From Geodermatophilaceae bacterium (GTDB lineage: Bacteria > Actinomycetota > Actinomycetes > Mycobacteriales > Geodermatophilaceae), in the NCBI GenBank assembly GCA_013695685.1, contig JACCZY010000078.1, positions 1-35,991 of the forward strand: a stretch of 35,991 nt of DNA, written 5' to 3'. Positions 16,931 through 24,113 of this stretch are shown here, in pieces; position 1 is the stretch's first letter, and each line of letters opens with the position of its first letter. Made by a program: the position numbers and the translations under genes. The notes beneath the pieces are model-generated. The model was not told the DNA's origin. It saw only the letters and a program-made list of their open reading frames with translations, and made no database searches.

Positions 16931-17997
16931 TCTTGGCTCCCTTGCTCGCTTCTGGTGGACGGCTCCGCTGCTACCCGCCGACGACGGGGTGGTCCGGTGG
17001 AATCGCGCAGGATCAGCTCTGCCGGGGGGCATTGGACATCCGGCTGGGCACGGCCGGAGGCCAACGTGACCAGGGCCTTGGTTGCGGCGCGTCCCCATCC
17101 GAAGACATCCGTGCGGGCAGTGCTGAGAGCCGGGTGGACATGCGCGGCGAGCGGTGTGTCGTCGAATCCGACGACGGACAGGTCTCTGGGCACGTCCAGC
17201 CCCCGCTCGCGGGCCGCGGCCAGGCCGGCGATGGCCATGATGTCGCTGGCGTACACGATGGCCGTCGGTGGATGTGGCCCGTCGAGCAACCGTCGAGTCG
17301 CACTCGCACCGCCGCGCGCGGAGAAGTTGCCCTCGACCAGCTCGCCTGTCGGCAGCCCCGCAGCCGCCAGTGTCTGCGCCCACGCCGTACGACGGGCAAC
17401 GACGTGCACGTAACCTTTCGGTCCTCCGACGTGGGCGATGTCGCGGTGGCCGAGATCGATCAGGTGGCGCACCGCGGCGGTCACGGCCGGAGTGTCGTCG
17501 ACCATGATCGCCGGGAACGGAGATGCGGATCCGGTTCGGTTGAGGGTGACGGCCGGCAGCGAGAGCGACTGCAGCAGCGGGATGCGGCTGTCGTCGGCTC
17601 GCAGATCAGTGAGCAGAACGCCGTCGACTCGACCGTCACGAGCCAGCCGGCGGTAGCCGTCGTGCTCCCCCTCGGGGGTGACCACCTGAAGCACGAGCAC
17701 GTACCCGCTGTTGACCAACTCCGCCTCGACGCCGGCGATGAGCGCGGGAAAGAAGGCGTCCTCGGCGAGGATCTCGGGGGGTCTGGCGATCACCAGTCCG
17801 AAGGCCAAGGCGCGGGAGGTGGACAGCGCTCGGGCGCGCTGGTCCGGAGTCCAGCCCATGTCCGCCGCCACCCGCAGAATCCGCTCACGCGTGTCGACCG
17901 CGACACCGGGCCGCTGGTTCAGTGCGAACGAGACCGCCCCCTTGGAGACGCCAGCGGCCCGGGCGACGTCGGCGATGGTGATTCGACCAGAACGCAC
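16927..17997 (-). CDS. LacI-family transcriptional regulator
   Basis: A 356-residue repressor. The DNA-binding helix-turn-helix is TIADVARAAGVSKGAVSFAL (7-26) with hinge region RARALSTSRALAFGLVIARP, followed by a periplasmic-binding-protein-like effector domain (LTDLRADDSRIPLL, HLIDLGHRDIAHVGGP, DLSVVGFDDTPLAAHVHP). GTG start at 17997. It is the first gene of the sugar operon, overlapping the lipoprotein gene by four bases, so it should repress itself and the transporter until sugar binds. A perfect LacI-type operator sits in its promoter (18065-18076). The C-terminal end is basic and low-complexity. Confidence 0.95.
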   Translation of the reverse strand: MRSGRITIADVARAAGVSKGAVSFALNQRPGVAVDTRERILRVAADMGWTPDQRARALSTSRALAFGLVIARPPEILAEDAFFPALIAGVEAELVNSGYVLVLQVVTPEGEHDGYRRLARDGRVDGVLLTDLRADDSRIPLLQSLSLPAVTLNRTGSASPFPAIMVDDTPAVTAAVRHLIDLGHRDIAHVGGPKGYVHVVARRTAWAQTLAAAGLPTGELVEGNFSARGGASATRRLLDGPHPPTAIVYASDIMAIAGLAAARERGLDVPRDLSVVGFDDTPLAAHVHPALSTARTDVFGWGRAATKALVTLASGRAQPDVQCPPAELILRDSTGPPRRRRVAAEPSTRSEQGSQE

Positions 17998-18062
17998 GAA
18001 AGCCCTTCTGCGCCGCGAACTCGAGCACTGCTCCCGCCGCCGTGTGTCCAGCGGTACTTGCT

Positions 18063-18091
18063 AATAAACCGGTTTAGAGGCTGGTAGTCAA
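18063..18091 (-). promoter_or_regulatory. Promoter of the LacI sugar operon
   Basis: Read on the minus strand: -35 TTGACT at 18091-18086, a 17-base spacer, then -10 TTTATT at 18068-18063. The match and spacing are good for a housekeeping sigma factor. Transcription would start near 18056, leaving a leader of about 60 bases before the GTG at 17997. Confidence 0.6.
18065..18076. promoter_or_regulatory. Perfect 12-base LacI-type operator TAAACCGGTTTA
   Basis: A perfect palindrome with the central CG typical of LacI-family sites. It overlaps the -10 and the spacer of the operon promoter, so bound repressor would block RNA polymerase directly. It lies 68 bases upstream of the LacI start and 71 bases upstream of the divergent SDR gene, which could also be affected. 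Confidence 0.78.
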
Positions 18092-18146
18092 GGGCGAGTC
18101 ACATGCGGTAAGCCCGGCCGCCGCCCGTCTGAGGGATGCTGAGGAC

Positions 18147-18899
18147 ATGAAACTTGCCGATAGCAGGATCTGGGTCACCGGAGCGTCGAGCGGGATCGGT
18201 GCGGCGCTGGCAACCGAGCTGGCGGCACGCGGCGCCCACGTCGCGATCTCCGCGCGGCGTAGGGACAAGCTCGAGGAGGTCGCCGCCGGGCGGATGCACG
18301 TCGAGCCGGTCGACGTCACCGACAAGCAGGCGATGCTCGCGGCCGCAGAGTCGATCCGCGCCTCGATGGGCGGTATCGACGTGGTGGTGCTGAACGCCGG
18401 CGCCTGGGATCAGGTCAAGGTTGAGCGCTGGGACTCCGAGGTCTTCCGGCGGCACTTCGACGTCAACCTGATGGGACTGATACACGGCGTCGAGGCGGTC
18501 CTGCCGGCGATGCTCGAAGCAAAGTCCGGGATGATCGTCGGGGTCGCGTCGGTGGCCGGCTACCGCGGAATGCCGAACTCCGAGGCGTATGGCGCCACCA
18601 AGGCGGCCCAGATCAACCTGCTCGAATCGATGCGGATCGACCTTCGTCGGCGCGGGGTGACAGTGCAAACGGTCTGCCCCGGGTTCGTCAAGACCGAGCT
18701 GACGGCGCGGAACACGTTCCCGATGCCGTTCATCATCACCGCCGAGCAGGCTGGCCGGGAGATCGCCGACGGCATTGCGAAGGAGAAGGCCGAGGTGATC
18801 TTCCCGCTGCCAATGATGCTGATGATGAAGGCGGCTCGCCTGGTCCCGGTCGCCGCCTGGGCGGCGCTGTTGTCCAGGGTCGCCCGCCGGCCGCAGTGA
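18147..18899 (+). CDS. Short-chain dehydrogenase/reductase (SDR)
   Basis: A 250-residue classical SDR, NAD(P)-dependent. The cofactor loop is TGASSGIG (11-18), NAG at 83-85, the catalytic Ser135 in VASVAG, and YGATK with Tyr148 and Lys152. ARRRDK after the second strand suggests NADPH preference. The C-terminal third has a hydrophobic patch (PLPMMLMMKAARLVPVAAWA), common in membrane-associated SDRs. Substrate unknown. It is divergent from the sugar operon and shares the intergenic region holding the LacI operator. Confidence 0.92.
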   Translation: MKLADSRIWVTGASSGIGAALATELAARGAHVAISARRRDKLEEVAAGRMHVEPVDVTDKQAMLAAAESIRASMGGIDVVVLNAGAWDQVKVERWDSEVFRRHFDVNLMGLIHGVEAVLPAMLEAKSGMIVGVASVAGYRGMPNSEAYGATKAAQINLLESMRIDLRRRGVTVQTVCPGFVKTELTARNTFPMPFIITAEQAGREIADGIAKEKAEVIFPLPMMLMMKAARLVPVAAWAALLSRVARRPQ

Positions 18900-18951
18900 C
18901 CCGCCCTGTATGTGATCGAAGGAAGGGACTATGCCCAGAAGGTCCCCGATG

Positions 18952-18982
18952 AGATATCCTCCGGGGCGGTCGGCGTATATCT
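18952..18982. promoter_or_regulatory. Candidate VapB operator: AGATAT/ATATCT inverted repeat
   Basis: Two 6-base half sites, AGATAT (18952-18957) and ATATCT (18977-18982), face each other across 19 bases just upstream of the antitoxin ribosome site. VapBC complexes usually bind such repeats at their own promoter. The arms are short and AT-rich in a GC-rich genome, so they may also be -10-like sequence. Confidence 0.35.
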
Positions 18983-18997
18983 TGAGAGGGAGTTGTG

Positions 18998-19204
18998 ATG
19001 TCTCGGACGGTGATCGACATCGATGACGACCTGCTCCACGAGGCCGCTCGGTTGCTTGAGACATCGACGAAGCGAGCGACGGTGCATGCGGCGTTACGGG
19101 AGGCGGTGGCAGTGCGCCTACGCCGTGAAGATTTGGCGGCGGCGGCCGGCGGCGCCTACGAGGATGCGTTGAATCCCGACATCATGGCCGCAGCGTGGCG
19201 ATAG
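18998..19204 (+). CDS. vapB: VapB-family antitoxin
   Basis: A 68-residue antitoxin. The N-terminal part RTVIDIDDDLLHEAARLL forms the beta strand and first helix of a ribbon-helix-helix DNA-binding domain, followed by TSTKRATVHAALREAV, as in the DUF2191/VapB family. The acidic/aromatic tail YEDALNPDIMAAAWR would wrap over the toxin. AGAGGG about 8 bases upstream favours ATG 18998 over GTG 18995. It overlaps the toxin gene by 10 bases, giving the coupled translation common in type II pairs. Confidence 0.88.
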   Translation: MSRTVIDIDDDLLHEAARLLETSTKRATVHAALREAVAVRLRREDLAAAAGGAYEDALNPDIMAAAWR

Positions 19205-19611
19205 CGTCCTACCTTGCCGACACCAGCGCGACTGCGCGGCTGCATCACCCCGAGGTCGCGCAGGCGCTGGGGCCGCTCCTGGACCGTGGACTCGTCGCGA
19301 CCTGCGGCATCCTGGAACTTGAGTTGACTTTCGCCGCTCGCGCGGGCGATGTACCCGCCACCAGGCGTCGCCGGTCCGGGCTGGAATGGCTGGACACCGC
19401 CGATGAGGACTTCCGCGTCGCGATGCACACACAAGTCGAACTCGCCGAGCGCGGGCATCATCGCGCCGCGGCGCTGCCCGATCTGTTGGTCGCGGCCGTG
19501 GCGCTGCGACACCGAGTGGCTGTCGTGCACTACGACGGTGACTTCGACCTGATCAGTGCGGTCACGGGGCAGCCGACTCAGTGGGTCGTCCCTCGCGGGT
19601 CAGTCGCCTGA
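19195..19611 (+). CDS. vapC: VapC-family PIN-domain ribonuclease toxin
   Basis: A 138-residue PIN-domain protein, the RNA-cutting toxin neutralised by VapB. The four acidic metal-binding positions are present: Asp9 in YLADTSA, Glu41 in ILELEL, Asp96 in LPDLLVA and Asp114/Asp116 in HYDGDFD. GTG 19195 lies within the last codons of vapB. Such toxins usually cleave tRNA or rRNA; which one cannot be told here. The toxin looks intact, with no frameshift or missing residue. Confidence 0.9.
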   Translation: MAIASYLADTSATARLHHPEVAQALGPLLDRGLVATCGILELELTFAARAGDVPATRRRRSGLEWLDTADEDFRVAMHTQVELAERGHHRAAALPDLLVAAVALRHRVAVVHYDGDFDLISAVTGQPTQWVVPRGSVA

Positions 19612-19649
19612 CCGGTGATGCTGTTACCGTCGTTGGCGTAACTCAAGCA

Positions 19650-19732
<83 letters not shown>

Positions 19733-19780
19733 GGATTCGCTGCCGTCTCGCCCCGTCCGATGAGGACTGGGAGGTCCGCA

Positions 19781-20407
19781 ATGTCCACAGAGAGGTCCAC
19801 AGAGAGGTCCACAGAGAGGTCCACCAGAACTAGCGCGCCGCTCACCCGGTGGCGCACCGTCGACATCGTCATTGCGGCGGTGATCGGCGTCGCCTTCGGG
19901 GTCGTCTTCTGGGCCTGGAACCTGCTCGGCACGGTCGTCGGGCCGGCACTGGCGTTCTTCGCCCCCGTCGCCGCGATCCTCAACGGCGTCTTCCTAATGC
20001 CGGGCGTGATCGGCGGGCTGGTGATCCGCAAACCCGGCGCAGCCGTGTTCGCCTCGACCCTGGCGGCCGCGGTCTCGCTGCTGCTCGGATCGCCCTACGG
20101 CGGCATCATCATCGTGTACGGCCTCGTACAGGGCATCGGCGTCGAGCTCGGATTCGCCCTGACTCGCTACCGCCGCTTCGGCCTCGGGGCCACGCTCATC
20201 GCTGCTGTGACCGGGGGTTTGTCGACGTCGATCCTGGACCTCTCGCTGTACTACCCGACCTGGCCGGTCGCCTGGATGGCGTCCTACCTCGGCCTCACCG
20301 TGCTGTCCAGCATGGCGCTCGCCGGTCTCGGCGGCTGGTTCCTCGTCCGGGCATTGGCCGCGAGCGGCGCGCTGTCGTCCTTTCCGGTCGGCCAGCGGCG
20401 GCTCTGA
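19781..20407 (+). CDS. ykoE: ECF transporter substrate-binding membrane subunit YkoE
   Basis: A 208-residue membrane protein of the YkoE family, the substrate-specific (S) subunit of an energy-coupling-factor transporter for hydroxymethylpyrimidine/thiamine. About five to six hydrophobic helices start at VDIVIAAVIGVAFGVVFWAW; FAPVAAILNGVFLMPGVIGG and SPYGGIIIVYGLVQGIGVEL are family-typical. The first 17 residues are a repetitive STER-STER-STER sequence coded by a 12-base DNA repeat. ATG 19781 has GGGAGG 6 bases upstream. The TPP riboswitch ahead, and the ATPase and T-subunit genes behind, fix the role in thiamine-precursor uptake. Confidence 0.94.
   Translation: MSTERSTERSTERSTRTSAPLTRWRTVDIVIAAVIGVAFGVVFWAWNLLGTVVGPALAFFAPVAAILNGVFLMPGVIGGLVIRKPGAAVFASTLAAAVSLLLGSPYGGIIIVYGLVQGIGVELGFALTRYRRFGLGATLIAAVTGGLSTSILDLSLYYPTWPVAWMASYLGLTVLSSMALAGLGGWFLVRALAASGALSSFPVGQRRL
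19783..19824 (+). repeat. 12-base tandem repeat in the 5' end of ykoE
   Basis: GTCCACAGAGAG is present three times without change (19783-19794, 19795-19806, 19807-19818), followed by a half unit GTCCAC. Being 12 bases long it never shifts the frame and codes the repeated STER residues just after the start. Each unit boundary forms GAGAGG, a ribosome-site-like sequence. Confidence 0.9.
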
Positions 20408-21855
20408 TCACGGCGGCGCGAGGGCCGAGCCGGGTCGTCGCCCGCGGGTTCGGCCTGCGGTACGCCACCCGCCGTGCATGGGCGCTGTCCGACCTCGACC
20501 TCGCGGTCGAGCCGGGCGAGCGGGTCCTGCTCACCGGAGCATCCGGTTCCGGGAAGTCCACCCTGATGTACGCCGCCGGCGGCCTGCTCGGCTCCGACTC
20601 GGTGGAACTCGCCGGAGACCTGACCGTCGACGGTGAGGCCCCGCCGCTGGCCCGGGACCGGCTCGGGCTGCTGGCGCAGGACCCGGATAGCCAGCTCGTG
20701 ATGACCCTGGCCGGGGACGACGTCGCCTTCGGCCTGGAGAACGCCGGTGTACCGCGTGCGGAGATCTGGCCGAGGGTCGACGCCGCGCTGCACCGGGTGG
20801 GCTTCGGCTACGGGCGGGACCGGCAGACCGACGAGCTGTCCGGCGGGGAGAAGCAGCGGCTGGTGCTCGCCGGGGCGCTGGTCCGCCGGCCGGGACTGCT
20901 GCTGCTCGATGAGCCGACGTCGCAGCTGGACCCGGCCGGTGCGGCGCTGGTAAGGGCCGCCGTCACCGCGGCGGTGGCCGACCGGACGGCGACACTGCTG
21001 CTCGTCGATCACGACGCCGCGCCGTGGCTCCCACTGATCGACCGGGTGGTCGAGATACTGCCCGACGGCGGCCTCATCGAGCATTCACGCACCTGGCGGC
21101 CGACCGAACGGGCGGCGGGGCTGGCCGTTGCCCGGGACGCCGGTGCGGATGCGGCGACGGGGCCGACGCTGCTGTCCGCCGAGGCGGCCGGGTTCAGCTA
21201 TCCCCGGTCGCCTGTCGCCGCGCTGCCAGCCACCTCGCTCAACCTCGTCGCCGGCCGGACGACGGCGGTGACCGGTCCCAATGGCAGCGGCAAGTCCACC
21301 CTCGGCCTGCTGCTCGCCGGGCTTCGCGCACCAGATACCGGGACGGTCCTGGCCTCACCTGGCCTGGCCTGCGGCGTACGGCGGGATCGTCGGAAGCCGT
21401 ACCAGTGGACCGCCGCCGAACTGGTAACCCGGATCGGGACGGTGTTCCAGAACCCCGAGCACCAGTTCCTCACCCAGCGGCTGCGCGACGAGCTCGCGCT
21501 GGGGCCGCTGCGGTCAGGCGCGATGGCCGGCCACGCCCGCGAGGTCGCCTTCGGACTGCTCGAGCGGCTCGGGCTGACGGCGTACGCCGATGCGAATCCG
21601 TTCACGCTGTCCGGCGGCCAGCAGCGGAGGCTGTCGGTCGCGACTGCGCTCGCGACATCGCCACAGGTGCTGGTGTTGGACGAGCCGACGTTCGGACAGG
21701 ACGTGGGCACCTGGCGGGAGGTGGTACGGCTGCTTGCCGAGCTGCGATCCGCCGGGCGGGCGCTGTGCCTGATCACCCACGACCGCGACCTGGTCTCGGT
21801 ACTCGCCGACGACGAACTGGCTCTCGGCCCCGAGCGCACGGAGGTTCGAAGGTGA
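20404..21855 (+). CDS. ykoD: ECF transporter duplicated ATPase YkoD
   Basis: About 483 residues with two ABC ATPase domains, powering the YkoE/YkoC transporter. First domain: GASGSGKST (45-53), Q-loop LLAQDPDSQL, signature LSGGEKQRL, Walker B LLLLDEPTSQLDP. Second: GPNGSGKST (291-299), TVFQNPEHQF, LSGGQQRRLSV, VLVLDEPTFGQD. The start is odd: no ATG, GTG or TTG occurs in frame before the first P-loop, nor upstream until a GTG at 19849 deep inside ykoE in another frame. CTG 20404 overlaps the ykoE stop as CTGA, just as neighbours overlap by GTGA, so it is taken as the start. The stop overlaps ykoC by GTGA. Confidence 0.88.
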   Translation: MITAARGPSRVVARGFGLRYATRRAWALSDLDLAVEPGERVLLTGASGSGKSTLMYAAGGLLGSDSVELAGDLTVDGEAPPLARDRLGLLAQDPDSQLVMTLAGDDVAFGLENAGVPRAEIWPRVDAALHRVGFGYGRDRQTDELSGGEKQRLVLAGALVRRPGLLLLDEPTSQLDPAGAALVRAAVTAAVADRTATLLLVDHDAAPWLPLIDRVVEILPDGGLIEHSRTWRPTERAAGLAVARDAGADAATGPTLLSAEAAGFSYPRSPVAALPATSLNLVAGRTTAVTGPNGSGKSTLGLLLAGLRAPDTGTVLASPGLACGVRRDRRKPYQWTAAELVTRIGTVFQNPEHQFLTQRLRDELALGPLRSGAMAGHAREVAFGLLERLGLTAYADANPFTLSGGQQRRLSVATALATSPQVLVLDEPTFGQDVGTWREVVRLLAELRSAGRALCLITHDRDLVSVLADDELALGPERTEVRR

Positions 21856-22613
21856 GTGCGGGGCTGGTGCTGCGCCCCGCCGCGCAGGTGCGCCTGTCGG
21901 CCATCAACCCGGTGGCCCAGCTCGCCGCGCTCGGCATCGTCAGCCTCACCCTGCTCACCACCCTGGACATCGTGACGCCGACGCTCGTACTGCTCGTGGA
22001 ACTGCTGATGCTGCCGGCGGCGGGTATCCGTTCCCCGGTCGAGCTCATCCGGCGCACCTGGCCGCTGCTGCTCGGCGCGAGCATGGTCGGTCTCGTGAAT
22101 GTCGTGATCAGCGAAGACGCCGGCCCACTGGTCGGTCTGGGCCTGGCGTTGCGGGTGATCGCCCTGGCGCTGCCCGGCGTACTGCTGGTCGCCTCCACCG
22201 ATCCGGTCCGGATGGCCGACGCGCTGACCACGCACTGGCGGGTGTCGACCCGCTTCGCCTACGGGGCGTTGGCTGGGCTGCGGCTCGTCCCGCTGCTTAT
22301 CACCGAGCTGGCCACGATCCGGCTGGCCCGGCGTACCCGTGGGGTGGACGCCGGCCGCAATCCTCTCGTCGCGGCCCGGCGGTTCACCGGCACAATATTC
22401 ACCCTGCTGGTCGGCGCGATCCGGCGCGGCTCTCGCCTCGCCACCGCGATGGACGCACGCGGCTTCGATTCCGGGATCGCCCGCACGAACGCCCGCGGGT
22501 CGGTGCTGCGCCGGCGCGACTGGCTGTACGTCGCCGCTGCGCTCGCCGTCTGCGGCGGCGCCACCGCAGCCAGCATCGCCGCAGGCACCTGGGCGCCCAT
22601 CTTCGTCGGCTGA
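21852..22613 (+). CDS. ykoC: ECF transporter transmembrane coupling subunit YkoC (EcfT)
   Basis: A 253-residue membrane protein with several helices (LAALGIVSLTLLTTLDIVTP; IALALPGVLLVAS). The EcfT coupling signatures are present: LARRTRGVDAG and ATAMDARGFDSG, the two Ala-Arg-Gly-type motifs that contact the ATPases. It links YkoD ATP hydrolysis to movement of YkoE. GTG 21852 overlaps the ykoD stop. The C-terminal end is one more helix (LYVAAALAVCGGATAASIAA). Last gene of the riboswitch-controlled operon; hairpins follow. Confidence 0.92.
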   Translation: MSAGLVLRPAAQVRLSAINPVAQLAALGIVSLTLLTTLDIVTPTLVLLVELLMLPAAGIRSPVELIRRTWPLLLGASMVGLVNVVISEDAGPLVGLGLALRVIALALPGVLLVASTDPVRMADALTTHWRVSTRFAYGALAGLRLVPLLITELATIRLARRTRGVDAGRNPLVAARRFTGTIFTLLVGAIRRGSRLATAMDARGFDSGIARTNARGSVLRRRDWLYVAAALAVCGGATAASIAAGTWAPIFVG

Positions 22614-22643
22614 CCCTGAGGCCGTCGCGGATCGACCATCAAG

Positions 22644-22687
22644 ACGTTCCCGCGGGAACGTTTCCGTGACTCGGCTGCGGCCGAGTC
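22644..22687 (+). terminator. Two consecutive hairpins after ykoC
   Basis: First, the perfect 18-base palindrome ACGTTCCCGCGGGAACGT (22644-22661), able to form a 7-pair stem with a CGCG loop and followed by TTT. Second, GACTCGGC-TGCG-GCCGAGTC (22668-22687), an 8-pair stem followed by GCAGCCTTTTGTC. Together they probably end the ykoEDC transcript before the DUF222 gene at 22726. The first may alternatively be a protein-binding palindrome, because its core recurs inside the next gene. Confidence 0.6.
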
Positions 22688-22717
22688 GCAGCCTTTTGTC
22701 GGACCCTGAGGCTAGCT

Positions 22718-22733
22718 TCGAACGTATGAGCGA
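22718..22733. promoter_or_regulatory. Degenerate SOS box over the start of the first DUF222 gene
   Basis: TCGAACGTATGAGCGA matches the mycobacterial LexA box TCGAAC-N4-GTTCGA at all six left-arm bases and four of six right-arm bases. The ATG begins at the ninth base of the site, exactly as in the perfect box at the second DUF222 gene (35531-35546). It looks like a weakened copy of that site. Confidence 0.45.
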
Positions 22734-24081
22734 ATCAGTTGCGGGTGTCGTGTCGGTGGAAGAGCTCGGTGAGGACATCTGCCGGCTCGCCGCCTCGCTG
22801 GCTGCAGCGACGTCGCGGTGGTTGCTGATGATCGCCGAATTCGACCGGCGCGAGGGCTGGGGCGGGATCGGAGTCAAGTCGTGCGCCCATTGGCTGAGCT
22901 GGCGATGTGGGTTGAGCCCAGGCACCGGCCGCGAGCATGTCCGGGTGGCTCGCGCCTTACTTGCCTTGCCGCTCATTGCCGCGGCCTTCGCAGCCGGATC
23001 GCTGTCCTACTCCAAGGTCCGTGCGATCACCCGGATCGCCGACCAGGACACCGAGGAGGACCTGCTCGCCCTGGCCTTGTCCGCGACGGCCGCCCAGGTA
23101 GAGCGGGTAGTCCGCGGCTGGCGGACTGCCGAGTCTGCCAACGCTCCGGACCAAGACGCCCGGCGGGACGTGAGTTGGCACTGGGACCGGGAAGGAATGC
23201 TCATCGTGCGAGCCCGGCTGGGACCAGAGGAAGGCGCACTCTTCCTCGCCGGCTTGGAGGCGGCCCGCGAGTCCGAGTCCGAGTCCGAGTCTGATGCGAC
23301 CGACGCCCAAACCGAGCAGATTAGGGCGGATGAGTCAGAGATGGCGACCCCGACCGATGACGCCGACGGATTCCCGCGGGAACGTCCAACCGACCCGGCC
23401 GCCGATGCACTGGTCAGCCTGGCGCAGACCTACCTGGACCCGGACCCGGACAGGCGCAGCACGGCAGCCCGCCATCAAGTGGTCGTCCACGTCGACGCCG
23501 CGGTGTTGGCCGACGACACAGCGGCCGGAGCGGCGCACGTTGAGAACGGCACCGCGCTCAGTCACGCTCAAGTGCGGCGAATCGCCTGTGACGCCGCGTT
23601 GGTCGTGCTGTTACGCGACGGAGCCGACGTCCTCGACGTAGGGCGAAAGCGCACGATTCCCACCCGCATGCTGCAGGCGATCTGGGCGCGCGATCGTGCC
23701 TGTCGCTTCCCCGGATGCACCGAACGCCGGCGCGATCGTGTGCAGGCGCACCACATCTGGCACTGGGCAGACGGCGGCCCGACCTCGCTGTCAAACCTCG
23801 TGCTGCTCTGCCGATTCCACCACCACCTCGTGCACGACGACGGCTTCGGCGTACGCAGGGGTTCCGACGGTGACCTGAGTTTCACCACCCCCAGCGGGAT
23901 CCCTGTCCCGGAACACCCCACCTGGCTGCGCCCCGACGAAACACCGGCACCGACACTGGCGGCAAAAGAGCCGTTGGCGCAATGGGACGGCCAGCGGCTG
24001 GATCTGAACTACGCCGTAAGTGTCCTCCTCAGCCGGCGCAGCTACGTCCACGACCGCCGAGGCCGGAAGACGGCCGCCTGA
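22726..24081 (+). CDS. DUF222 (13E12-family) protein with C-terminal HNH endonuclease domain
   Basis: A 451-residue protein of the actinobacterial 13E12/DUF222 repeat family. Residues 1-130 contain EFDRREGWGGIGVKSCAHWL and the SPGTGREHVRVARAL block; a variable acidic middle includes a Glu-Ser repeat; the HNH nuclease domain has Cys326 in CRFPGC, His342-His343 in AHHIWHWADGG, and LSNLVLLCRFHHHLVHDDGF. These genes are multicopy in many actinomycetes and often SOS-linked; their biological job is not settled. No ribosome site precedes ATG 22726, consistent with a leaderless or SOS-box-overlapping start. Confidence 0.92.
   Translation: MSESVAGVVSVEELGEDICRLAASLAAATSRWLLMIAEFDRREGWGGIGVKSCAHWLSWRCGLSPGTGREHVRVARALLALPLIAAAFAAGSLSYSKVRAITRIADQDTEEDLLALALSATAAQVERVVRGWRTAESANAPDQDARRDVSWHWDREGMLIVRARLGPEEGALFLAGLEAARESESESESDATDAQTEQIRADESEMATPTDDADGFPRERPTDPAADALVSLAQTYLDPDPDRRSTAARHQVVVHVDAAVLADDTAAGAAHVENGTALSHAQVRRIACDAALVVLLRDGADVLDVGRKRTIPTRMLQAIWARDRACRFPGCTERRRDRVQAHHIWHWADGGPTSLSNLVLLCRFHHHLVHDDGFGVRRGSDGDLSFTTPSGIPVPEHPTWLRPDETPAPTLAAKEPLAQWDGQRLDLNYAVSVLLSRRSYVHDRRGRKTAA
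23269..23292 (+). repeat. Hexanucleotide repeat coding Glu-Ser
   Basis: Three GAGTCC units and one GAGTCT in a row code four Glu-Ser pairs in the acidic linker of the DUF222 gene. The six-base unit keeps frame if copy number changes. It marks the poorly conserved spacer between the DUF222 and HNH parts. Confidence 0.85.
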
Positions 24082-24113
24082 ACCGGGAGCCCCCCCCCGA
24101 CAGCCCGAGCGGG

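Noticed and set aside
21198-22976. A 592-codon minus-strand open frame across ykoD, ykoC and the DUF222 start
   Set aside because: It is antisense to the riboswitch-controlled operon and has low-complexity, non-homologous content.
24090-24098. A run of nine C bases between the DUF222 and gamma-glutamyltransferase genes as a phase-variable tract
   Set aside because: It lies between convergent stops, outside any coding frame or promoter, so length changes would have no clear effect.
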